DNA from: Acidobacteriota bacterium
Lineage (GTDB): Bacteria > Planctomycetota > Phycisphaerae > WQYP01 > JAJZKJ01
Direction: 5' to 3'
Length of the DNA: 10,761 nucleotides
Assembly (NCBI GenBank): GCA_021804195.1
Contig: JAJZKJ010000039.1
Span: forward strand, 1-10,761
The position numbers and the translations under genes were made by a program. Shown here one piece after another: positions 1 through 5,854 of the stretch; position 1 is the first letter of the stretch, and the number at the start of each line of letters is the position of its first letter. The notes under the pieces are model-generated. The model was not told the origin of the DNA. It saw nothing but the letters and a program-made list of their open reading frames with translations, and did not search any database.

Positions 1-525
1 TACCAACAGCACGGCCAATTGGTGGCCATGACCGGTGACGGCACCAACGACGCTCCCGCCTTGGCGCAAGCCGACGTGGCCGTGGCCATGAACACCGGCA
101 CGCAGGCCGCCAAGGAAGCCGGCAACATGGTGGACCTTGATTCCAATCCCACCAAACTCATCGAAGTGGTGGAAACCGGCAAGCAACTGTTGATGACACG
201 CGGCGCTCTGACCACCTTTTCCATCGCCAATGATGTGTCCAAGTATTTCGCCATCATTCCGGTCATGTTCGCCTCCACCTATCCGGCGCTCACACGCCTG
301 AACATCATGGATCTGAATCCGCAAACGGCGGTACTCTCGGCGGTCATCTTCAACGCCCTGATCATCATCGCCCTGATTCCAGTGGCGCTGCGCGGCGTAC
401 GGTATCGCCCCCGGCCCGCTCATGAATTGTTATGGAATAATATCCTCATCTATGGCGTGGGCGGCCTGCTTGCGCCATTTATCGGGATCAAGCTGATTGA
501 TCTGCTGTTGAATATTCGATTCTAA
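1..525 (+). CDS. kdpB: K+-transporting P-type ATPase subunit KdpB, C-terminal 174 residues (5' end outside window)
   Basis: KdpB is the ATP-hydrolysing subunit of the inner-membrane KdpFABC complex, which takes up K+ at very low external concentrations. The frame is open from base 1, so the gene begins upstream; the visible 174 residues are about the last quarter of a protein usually near 680. Residues 11-21 are the P-type ATPase hinge motif [11 protein letters not shown], which helps bind Mg2+ at the phosphorylation site. Residues 73-83 read [11 protein letters not shown]; the Asp (78) and Lys (81) match the KdpB-specific charged pair in the membrane domain implicated in coupling. Three hydrophobic segments follow (about 71-92, 105-130, 148-171), as expected for the last three helices. 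The phosphorylated Asp and nucleotide-binding domain lie outside the window. kdpC follows after 21 bp, so the two are surely co-transcribed. Identification is firm. Confidence 0.97.
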   Translation, partial: YQQHGQLVAMTGDGTNDAPALAQADVAVAMNTGTQAAKEAGNMVDLDSNPTKLIEVVETGKQLLMTRGALTTFSIANDVSKYFAIIPVMFASTYPALTRLNIMDLNPQTAVLSAVIFNALIIIALIPVALRGVRYRPRPAHELLWNNILIYGVGGLLAPFIGIKLIDLLLNIRF

Positions 526-546
526 ACTGGAGAAAGGAAATTCATT

Positions 547-1284
547 ATGTCCGCGACAGACGGTTCGGCGAATGCCGATGAATCAAACTCTCCCGGCGGA
601 CGCAGGCAGACGAAGTTGCCGCGCCGCGGCGGCGTCCTGGCCATGCTCCGCGCCGCGCTGGTATTGTTGACGCTCTGCAGCGTTTTGACGGGAATTGTCT
701 ATCCGCTGGTCATGACCGGTATCGCCCGGGTCCTGTTTCCCTGGCAGGCGGCCGGTTCGTTGATCAACCGCAAAGGTCAGCCAACGCTCAGCCGAAGGAG
801 CGCCATCGGTTCGGCGCAAATCGGCCAATATTTCAACCAGCCATGGTATTTCTGGCCGCGCCCCAGCGCCACTTCGCCCGTGCCCTACAACGCGGCGGCG
901 TCCGGCGGATCGAATCTGGGGCCGACCAACCCGACTTTAATTGCGCATATCAAACAACGGGTTCAGGCGCTGCGCAACGCGGACATCGGGAACTCCGCAC
1001 CGATACCGGTGGATCTTCTGACCAGTTCCGCCTCCGGTTTGGATCCGGATGAGTCCGTTGCCGCCGCCTATTATCAAATTCCCCGTATCGCCCGGCTTCG
1101 GCGGATGAGTCCGGCGCGGCTGAAAAAACTCATCGCCCGCTATACGTCGGGACCGCAATTTGGACTGTTAGGTGAAAAGGTCGTCAACGTGTTGGAATTG
1201 AATCTGGCGCTGGATCGAGTGGCGCCCTATCCGCCGGCACCCGGCGCCCCATTCGATCACGTCAGAAGCTCAACCGTTCGATAA
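547..1284 (+). CDS. kdpC: K+-transporting ATPase subunit KdpC, with N- and C-terminal extensions
   Basis: KdpC is the single-span periplasmic subunit of KdpFABC that stabilises the complex and helps nucleotide binding by KdpB. A purine-rich ribosome site (GGAGAAAGGAA, from 529) precedes this ATG. The membrane anchor is at about residues 34-60 (LVLLTLCSVLTGIVYPLV). The hallmark block follows at 101-129: YFWPRPSATSPVPYN, then AASGGSNLGPTNP. Later come SGLDPD, YYQIPRIAR and the end block NVLELNLALD. At 245 residues it is longer than the usual 190-200. About 33 hydrophilic residues precede the anchor and about 20 Pro-rich residues follow the last conserved block. Met33 lacks a good ribosome site, so I keep the upstream start. 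The last 23 bp overlap the end of leuB on the other strand. No kdpD/kdpE sensor genes follow. Confidence 0.96.
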   Translation: MSATDGSANADESNSPGGRRQTKLPRRGGVLAMLRAALVLLTLCSVLTGIVYPLVMTGIARVLFPWQAAGSLINRKGQPTLSRRSAIGSAQIGQYFNQPWYFWPRPSATSPVPYNAAASGGSNLGPTNPTLIAHIKQRVQALRNADIGNSAPIPVDLLTSSASGLDPDESVAAAYYQIPRIARLRRMSPARLKKLIARYTSGPQFGLLGEKVVNVLELNLALDRVAPYPPAPGAPFDHVRSSTVR

Positions 1285-2350
1285 TTGCCTCGGCGACTTC
1301 GCTGCATGCTGCCGTGCCGCCAAGATCGCTGGTAAGATATTGGCCTTCGTTAAGCACGGCAAATGTGGCCGTTTCAATGGCCTTGGCTTCTTTGGCCAAC
1401 CCAAAAGTATGATTGAGCATCATGGCCACAGTCAGAATGGCGCCGACCGGATTGGCTTTGTCCTGGCCGGCGATATCCGGCGCGCTGCCGTGAATCGGCT
1501 CATAAAATGGCGTGGCGGAAGAGCCCTGCGCGTCCGGTTCACCCAGACATGCCGAAGGAACCAGTCCAATGGAACCAGCCAGCATCGACGCTTCGTCGCT
1601 GAGGATGTCGCCAAAAGTATTTTCCGTCACAAGCACATCAAAATCCGATGGCCGGCGTAATAGCTGCATGGCCGCATTGTCCACGTATATATGTTCGAGA
1701 TGCACATCGGGATATTCTTTACCCATCGCCACGGCGGTTTGGCGCCATAACTGACTGGTGGCGAGGATGTTGGCTTTGTCCACACTGGCAAGTTTCTTGT
1801 GCCGCTTGCGGGCGGATTCAAACCCGACTTTGATAATCCGCCGAATTTCATGCTCCGAATACGCCATCGTGTCCACCGCCCGGCGGTTGGGCGCCTGGCC
1901 GGAGATGCCCTGCGGCTGGCCGTAATACAGCCCGCCGGTAAGCTCGCGGATAATCAAAATATCGATGCCGTCGGTTATCAGCTCGTTTTTGAGCGGACAG
2001 CGGTGGGCCAGCCTGGGTGGCATAACAATGTGTCGAAGATTGGCGAAAAGACCTTTGCGCAACTCCAGCAAAGCGACCCGCTCCGGGCGCCGGTCCTGCG
2101 GCAGAGTTTTGTCGCGGTCCGGCAGGCCAACGGCGCCGAAAAGAATCGCCTCGCTGCGCCGGCAAATATCGCGCGTGGCCGGGGGTAAGGCCTCGCCGTA
2201 TTGGTCTATGGCGGCCCAGCCCACGGCGGCGTGTTCGGCCAGGACTCTGTGACCGGATTCCTCGGATGTCGCGTACAGCACGCGCATCGCCGCCTGAATG
2301 ACTTCCCTTCCGACGCCATCGCCCGGCAATACCGCTATCTTCATGTCCAT
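1262..2350 (-). CDS. leuB: 3-isopropylmalate dehydrogenase
   Basis: LeuB oxidatively decarboxylates 3-isopropylmalate to 2-oxoisocaproate with NAD+, in cytoplasmic leucine synthesis. Numbering from ATG 2350 (362 aa, normal length), the N-terminus is KIAVLPGDGVGRE. Three substrate-binding arginines are recognisable: Arg98 and Arg106 in LRKGLFANLR, and Arg135 in IIRELTGG. Tyr142, Lys192 (SVDKAN) and the metal aspartates Asp224, Asp248 and Asp252 (FGDILSDEASM) are in place. EPIHGSAPDIAG (284-295) includes the Asp that favours NAD+ over NADP+. The frame opens at GTG 2371, but ATG 2350 has GAGGAAA six bases upstream and is the better start; ATG 2344 is a second possibility. The usual GxGPE Pro is Arg15. 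No leuA, leuC or leuD is adjacent. The 3' end overlaps kdpC. Distinction from isocitrate or tartrate dehydrogenases rests on motif match and is strong. Confidence 0.95.
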   Translation of the reverse strand: MDMKIAVLPGDGVGREVIQAAMRVLYATSEESGHRVLAEHAAVGWAAIDQYGEALPPATRDICRRSEAILFGAVGLPDRDKTLPQDRRPERVALLELRKGLFANLRHIVMPPRLAHRCPLKNELITDGIDILIIRELTGGLYYGQPQGISGQAPNRRAVDTMAYSEHEIRRIIKVGFESARKRHKKLASVDKANILATSQLWRQTAVAMGKEYPDVHLEHIYVDNAAMQLLRRPSDFDVLVTENTFGDILSDEASMLAGSIGLVPSACLGEPDAQGSSATPFYEPIHGSAPDIAGQDKANPVGAILTVAMMLNHTFGLAKEAKAIETATFAVLNEGQYLTSDLGGTAACSEVAEAIIERLSF

Positions 2351-2383
2351 GGACGCTTTCCTCAAAACCACAATGAGTCAAGC

Positions 2384-2412
2384 ACGATAGCGTGATCGCC
2401 TATAGCGGGCAA
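2384..2412 (-). promoter_or_regulatory. possible leuB promoter
   Basis: On the minus strand TTGCCC (2407-2412) and TATCGT (2384-2389) are separated by 17 bp, about 34 bp before the chosen leuB start. Each box matches the sigma-70 consensus at four of six positions, so this is a weak call. leuB could instead be read through from the membrane-protein gene 83 bp upstream on the same strand. Confidence 0.3.
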
Positions 2413-2433
2413 CCGGCACGCGGCCGAGACCTC

Positions 2434-2892
2434 TCAGGCGGCGGGCGTCCCCGGCGCCAGGGAAATCTGGTTGCGCAGGCCGACCATCTTGACCATCAGA
2501 ATGATCAGAAGAATCAAGGCGGCAATGCCCGTCAAGTAGCCAAGCAAGGGAATGATCGATAAGCACGCGCAGATGCAATACGCCAGTCCCAGGGCGCGGC
2601 CGCAGTCGCCCATGTGCGGTTTGGCGATGCTGGTAAAATACGCCTGGTAGCTGTTGGCGAGCTTGAGAAAGACAAAGAAATTCCATACCAGGCCGAAAAT
2701 CGGAATCAGCAGCAGCCATACCAGCCCCGGAGAAAGTTGGCGGAAATCCTCCGGAATGCGGCTGTAGCAGGTCTGCAGCAGGTAACAGATGAAAATCTGC
2801 ACCGCGAGCATAACCAGAAATAAGGCCAAGAATGCCAATATACCCGAATAGTTATACACCACTACATTATTGGAAAACATTTCCCCGTGCAT
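2434..2892 (-). CDS. small multi-pass membrane protein of unknown function
   Basis: I cannot assign a function. From ATG 2890-2892 the product is 152 residues. Hydrophobic stretches lie at about 17-39, 57-76 and 100-137; the last is long enough for two helices, giving three or four membrane spans. Between the second and third is a conserved-looking linker with NSYQAYFTSIAK (80-91) and GDCG (95-98). Cysteines are frequent in and near the membrane segments (36, 42, 97, 106, 108, 110), and the short tail is Ala/Pro-rich. The overall plan, including PGLVWLLLIP and NFFVFLKL, resembles uncharacterised small membrane proteins I associate with planctomycetes, but that is memory, not a search. The frame extends upstream to 2955, but this start has AGGAAGGAG seven bases before it. 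A strong promoter precedes it, and the extension would overlap that promoter's -10 region. Confidence 0.8.
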   Translation of the reverse strand: MHGEMFSNNVVVYNYSGILAFLALFLVMLAVQIFICYLLQTCYSRIPEDFRQLSPGLVWLLLIPIFGLVWNFFVFLKLANSYQAYFTSIAKPHMGDCGRALGLAYCICACLSIIPLLGYLTGIAALILLIILMVKMVGLRNQISLAPGTPAA

Positions 2893-2958
2893 GATGAAAC
2901 TCCTTCCTGAAAAGACACACACCACGCGCGCCCTGGCGGGCGGATAGAACGCCACGGA

Positions 2959-2987
2959 ATTATCATCCGGGGCGGGCGCGTTGTCAA
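2959..2987 (-). promoter_or_regulatory. near-consensus sigma-70 promoter for the membrane-protein gene
   Basis: Minus-strand TTGACA (2982-2987) and GATAAT (2959-2964) are spaced 17 bp apart: a perfect -35, a five-of-six -10 and ideal spacing. Transcription would start near 2952, giving a leader of about 60 nt. Arms CGGAATT (2955-2961) and AATTCCG (2991-2997) form a 7-bp inverted repeat enclosing the promoter, with one arm on the -10 box. Confidence 0.65.
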
Positions 2988-3038
2988 TGAAATTCCGCGA
3001 TCAGGATGGTCCTGGGCGCTCTTCATTCCCGCCGCCGT

Positions 3039-3067
3039 TTGACACCCTGAACGGTGGGCTTTATAGT
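3039..3067 (+). promoter_or_regulatory. near-consensus sigma-70 promoter for the ThuA-domain gene
   Basis: TTGACA (3039-3044) and TATAGT (3062-3067) are separated by 17 bp: a perfect -35, a five-of-six -10 and optimal spacing. The expected start near 3074 leaves a leader of about 25 nt before ATG 3098, which has TTGGAG as its ribosome site. It points away from the minus-strand promoter about 50 bp to the left. Confidence 0.65.
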
Positions 3068-3097
3068 TCATCCGTTTTCGAAATTTGGAGTTTTACC

Positions 3098-3766
3098 ATG
3101 CGCAATGCTTTGATCGTGTTCGGCGGCTGGGACGGCCATCACCCGCGTGAGGTCACCGAGGTTTTTCGCGATGTCCTAAGCCGGGACGGTTTTACGGTTC
3201 AGACCAGCGAGTCGCTGGAAACGCTGGCGGACGGGCAACGTCTGCTGGCGCTGGACCTGATCGTACCGGTCTGGACGGGGGGTAACATTACCGGCGAACA
3301 AGTCCGCGGAGTTTCACAGGCCGTTCAGAGCGGTGTGGGAATCGCCGGCTGCCACGGCGGCATGTGCGACGCCTTCCGCAATGGGGATTGGCAATTCATC
3401 ACTGGCGGCCAGTTCGTGAGCCATCCCGGCGGCGGCCGCATATCCTACACCGTGCGAATTACCGACAAAAAGCATCCGATCACCCAGGACATTCAGGATT
3501 TTCAGGTGGTCAGCGAGCAATACTACATGCACGTGGACCCGGCGATCAAAATCCTGGCGGATACGCGAGTTCCCGCGCCGGGCGCGGATGGTCCGCATTC
3601 GCCCAACGGGCCTGTGGATATGCCGGTGGTCTGGACCAAGCTCTGGGGAAAAGGCCGTGTATTTTACTCGTCGGTGGGGCACGATGCGAAAGTTGTGGCG
3701 CAGGAACCGCATATCACTCTCATGCGAAGGGGATTCCTGTGGGCGGCGCGCCCCGAAGGAAAATAA
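3098..3766 (+). CDS. ThuA-domain (trehalose-utilisation-like) protein
   Basis: This is a 222-residue single-domain protein of the ThuA-like family, which has a class I glutamine-amidotransferase-like fold. Family members often sit among sugar-utilisation genes, but their chemistry is mostly undefined. Visible blocks are the first strand and loop ALIVFGGWDGHHP (4-16), the core strand DLIVPVWTGG (53-62), the turn GIAGCHGGMCDAFR (81-94), TGGQFVSHPGG (102-112), the motif SEQYYMHVDP (139-148), and a closing GKGRVFYSSVGH. There is no signal peptide, so it is probably cytoplasmic. The frame extends upstream to 2981, but that would run through the promoter; ATG 3098 has a ribosome site and begins exactly at the conserved strand. 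Cys85 sits where a nucleophile elbow would be in related folds. It is transcribed alone and ends facing glmS. Family is sure, function is not. Confidence 0.9.
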   Translation: MRNALIVFGGWDGHHPREVTEVFRDVLSRDGFTVQTSESLETLADGQRLLALDLIVPVWTGGNITGEQVRGVSQAVQSGVGIAGCHGGMCDAFRNGDWQFITGGQFVSHPGGGRISYTVRITDKKHPITQDIQDFQVVSEQYYMHVDPAIKILADTRVPAPGADGPHSPNGPVDMPVVWTKLWGKGRVFYSSVGHDAKVVAQEPHITLMRRGFLWAARPEGK

Positions 3767-3771
3767 ACGTT

Positions 3772-3797
3772 AGAAACCATCTTTTGAGATAGTTTCT
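3772..3797. terminator. hairpin between convergent ThuA gene and glmS, possible bidirectional terminator
   Basis: Arms AGAAAC-C-ATCT and AGAT-A-GTTTCT, with loop TTTG, give a ten-pair stem with one internal C/A mismatch. It begins six bases after the ThuA stop and its last base is the first of the glmS stop codon. The stem is AT-rich and neither side has a long T-run. On the minus strand a T-rich stretch follows the hairpin (3759-3771). Position between two converging genes supports a shared terminator, but strength is doubtful. Confidence 0.45.
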
Positions 3798-5629
3798 TAT
3801 TCCACCGTGACGCTTTTGGCCAGATTCCGCGGCTTATCCACGTTGCAGCCGCGTTCCACCGCGGCATGGTAGGCCAATAATTGCAGCGGCAAAACCGTCA
3901 ACAGCGGCTGCAAAGGCTCGATGGTGTCGGGAACAGTCAGGACGTGATCGGCCACGTGGCTGACATGATCGTCACCTTCATTGGCCACGGCGATGATCTT
4001 GGCACCGCGGGCCTTGACCTCCTGGATATTGCCCAGCAATTTCTCGTACTGGGTGCCGCGCGTGGCGATGAATACCGCGGGCATGCCGGGATTAATCAAG
4101 GCGATCGGGCCATGCTTCATTTCCGCCGCCGGCAGACCCTCGGCGTGAATATAGCTGATTTCCTTGAGCTTGAGCGCGCCCTCCAAGGCCACAGGATAAT
4201 TAAAGCCGCGGCCCAGGAAGAGCCAGTTGTCCCGGTGTGAGTACTGCGCCGCCACTTGGCGAATCAGATCGCTCTGGCGGAGCACCAGTCGCATCTGGTT
4301 GGGAATTCGGTCCAAAGCCCGGAGGAATTCCTCCAGCACGCTCTGCGACATGTACTTGCGGCGGGCGATGGTCAGCGCCAGGAGCGCTTCAACCACGATT
4401 TGTCCGCTGAACGCCTTGGTGCTGGCCACGCCGATTTCCGGTCCCACGTGCAGATAGATGCCCGCGTCCGTTTCCCGCGCGATGGTGCTGCCGACAATGT
4501 TGACGATACCCAGACTCAGCGCGCCGCGATCCTTGGCCTCGCGCAGCGCCGCGAGCGTATCGGCTGTTTCTCCCGACTGGCTGATGGCGATCACAATCGT
4601 CCCATCTTCGATAATGGGGTTGCGATAACGAAACTCGCTGGCGTACTCCACTTCCGTTGGTATTTTGGCCAGATCTTCAAACAGAAATTCTCCCACCAGC
4701 CCCGCATGCCACGCGGTCCCGCACCCGGTGATGATGATGCGCCGCGCCCGGACAATATCCCGGCTGTACTGCGAAAGTCCTCCCAGAACCACCCGTCCTT
4801 CGCTCTTGTCCAACCGGCCGCGCAAGCAGTTGGCGATCGCTTCCGGCTGCTCGAAAATTTCCTTGAGCATAAAATGCGGATAGCCACCCAGTTCAATCTG
4901 TTGCAGGGAGAATTCCACTTCCTGGACTTCCTTGGTGACGGGAATGTCGTCGATGGTCATGGTCTTGAACGTGCCGGGCGCCAACACCGCCATTTCGTTG
5001 TCGTTCAGGTAAACCACCTGCGTGGTATGTTCGACAATCGCCGCGGCGTCGGAAGCGACAACATATTCATCCTTTCCCACACCGATAATCAGCGGCGAAC
5101 CGCGCCGCGCCACCACCAGCGTTTCCGGTTCCTCCGCGCCCATCGCCGCCAGGCCGTAGGTTCCTCTTACTTCATGCAGCGCCGCCTGCACCGCCCTGGT
5201 CAGGTTGCCCTGGTAAAAATGGCCGATCAGCATCGCCAGAACCTCCGTGTCGGTCTGGCTGACAAACTTGTGGCCTTTGTCGGTAAGAAACTGCTTGATC
5301 GCCACGTAATTTTCAATGATGCCGTTGTGCACCACGGCCACCAGTTGCTTATCATCGGTATGGGGATGCGCATTGATCTCCGTTGGCGCGCCATGGGTCG
5401 CCCAGCGGGTGTGCGCCATGCCGATGCGCCCGTGCGGCGCGGTTCGCTCCTCGTCGAGCAGGGACTCGAGTACACTGATGCGCCCGGCGGCCTTGCGCAC
5501 AAAGAAGCCCGAATCTCCCCTGATGCAAATGCCCGCGGAGTCATAGCCGCGGTATTCAAGCCGCTTGAGCCCCTCCAACAGCAACGGTTGGACGTCCTTA
5601 TAACCCACGTATGCGATGATTCCACACAC
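3797..5629 (-). CDS. glmS: glutamine--fructose-6-phosphate aminotransferase (isomerizing)
   Basis: GlmS makes glucosamine-6-phosphate from fructose-6-phosphate and glutamine in the cytoplasm, feeding UDP-GlcNAc for peptidoglycan and LPS. From GTG 5629 the protein is 610 residues, essentially the usual 609-610. The glutaminase half starts M-CGIIAYVG, with Cys as residue 2 so that it becomes the N-terminal nucleophile after Met removal. RLEYRGYDSAGI, TRWATHG (74-80) and NGIIENY (102-108) follow. The isomerase half has GCGTAWHAG, SQSGETADTL, IGVASTKAFSGQ, the catalytic-lysine/glutamate region EGALKLKEISYIHAEG and the ending PRNLAKSVTVE. ATG 5632 is one codon further out and would bury the Cys. 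The frame also opens up to 5710. No glmU or glmM is adjacent. I see no glmS-ribozyme core upstream. Confidence 0.97.
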   Translation of the reverse strand: MCGIIAYVGYKDVQPLLLEGLKRLEYRGYDSAGICIRGDSGFFVRKAAGRISVLESLLDEERTAPHGRIGMAHTRWATHGAPTEINAHPHTDDKQLVAVVHNGIIENYVAIKQFLTDKGHKFVSQTDTEVLAMLIGHFYQGNLTRAVQAALHEVRGTYGLAAMGAEEPETLVVARRGSPLIIGVGKDEYVVASDAAAIVEHTTQVVYLNDNEMAVLAPGTFKTMTIDDIPVTKEVQEVEFSLQQIELGGYPHFMLKEIFEQPEAIANCLRGRLDKSEGRVVLGGLSQYSRDIVRARRIIITGCGTAWHAGLVGEFLFEDLAKIPTEVEYASEFRYRNPIIEDGTIVIAISQSGETADTLAALREAKDRGALSLGIVNIVGSTIARETDAGIYLHVGPEIGVASTKAFSGQIVVEALLALTIARRKYMSQSVLEEFLRALDRIPNQMRLVLRQSDLIRQVAAQYSHRDNWLFLGRGFNYPVALEGALKLKEISYIHAEGLPAAEMKHGPIALINPGMPAVFIATRGTQYEKLLGNIQEVKARGAKIIAVANEGDDHVSHVADHVLTVPDTIEPLQPLLTVLPLQLLAYHAAVERGCNVDKPRNLAKSVTVE

Positions 5630-5640
5630 CATCGGGCTCC
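5624..5640 (-). promoter_or_regulatory. glmS ribosome binding site and GTG start
   Basis: On the minus strand GGAG (5637-5640) lies seven bases before GTG (5627-5629) and only four before ATG (5630-5632). TGT for the catalytic cysteine is at 5624-5626. Spacing and the requirement for a terminal Cys both favour GTG as initiator. Confidence 0.75.
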
Positions 5641-5731
5641 ACATGATCCGACATGGATAAATTATCGGTAATCGCTCTATGGATTCTCTATCAAAACCGC
5701 CTGATTCCAACGGTGAACTCTGCCGGATCTT

Positions 5732-5762
5732 GGTATAAAATTATCAGGCAGCCTGAAGTCAA
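5732..5762 (-). promoter_or_regulatory. probable glmS promoter
   Basis: Minus-strand TTGACT (5757-5762, five of six) is followed by an AT-rich -10 area. The box can be read as TTATAC (5733-5738, spacer 18) or TATACC (5732-5737, spacer 19). The leader would be about 100 nt. The spacer contains the palindrome at 5744-5756. Confidence 0.45.
5744..5756. promoter_or_regulatory. 13-bp perfect palindrome in the glmS promoter spacer, operator candidate
   Basis: TCAGGC-A-GCCTGA is a perfect inverted repeat around one central base. It abuts the -35 box TTGACT (5757-5762) and lies between it and the -10 area, where a bound repressor would block polymerase. No regulator gene is nearby, and the cognate protein is unknown. 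Confidence 0.4.
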
Positions 5763-5767
5763 GCACA

Positions 5768-5795
5768 TTGTAATTATCTAAGCTGGCGGTAATAT
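5768..5795 (+). promoter_or_regulatory. weak candidate promoter for the DUF4838 gene
   Basis: TTGTAA (5768-5773) and TAATAT (5790-5795) are spaced 16 bp, each four of six to consensus. The start would fall near 5802, immediately before the leader hairpin. A second AT-rich patch, TATAAA at 5734-5739, could be an alternative -10 without a clear -35. Confidence 0.25.
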
Positions 5796-5803
5796 GGAGT
5801 CCC

Positions 5804-5841
5804 GAAGCTTACAGGACTGAAAAGTCCTCCGCTTCTTTTTT
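5804..5841 (+). terminator. terminator-like hairpin in the 5' leader of the DUF4838 gene
   Basis: GAAGC (5804-5808) pairs with GCTTC (5831-5835) and AGGACT (5813-5818) with AGTCCT (5823-5828), closed by a GAAA tetraloop. A small asymmetric internal loop (TTAC against CC) separates the two stems. Six Ts follow directly (5836-5841). That is the form of an intrinsic terminator on the plus strand, yet AAGGAGAT (5843-5850) and the start codon (5855) come right after it and no gene ends on this strand just before. It may be an attenuator or simply an insulator against upstream read-through. Confidence 0.55.
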
Positions 5842-5854
5842 CAAGGAGATTTCC

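Noticed and set aside
1799..2188. Open frame on the plus strand inside leuB, and the 177-codon minus-strand frame at 1848-2381
   Set aside because: Both lie over intact leuB, whose motifs are complete; the minus-strand one is Arg/Gly-rich out-of-frame translation.
4256..5671. Long open frame (471 codons) on the plus strand opposite glmS
   Set aside because: It is antisense to a full-length, motif-complete glmS. The translation is low in hydrophobic blocks and rich in Arg, His and Gln, as expected from the reverse of a GC-biased gene, and no ribosome site or family match is visible.
5630..5762. glmS ribozyme or other known riboswitch upstream of glmS
   Set aside because: I could not find the ribozyme's conserved core, and that element is mainly known from Firmicutes. 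The expected leader is only about 100 nt.
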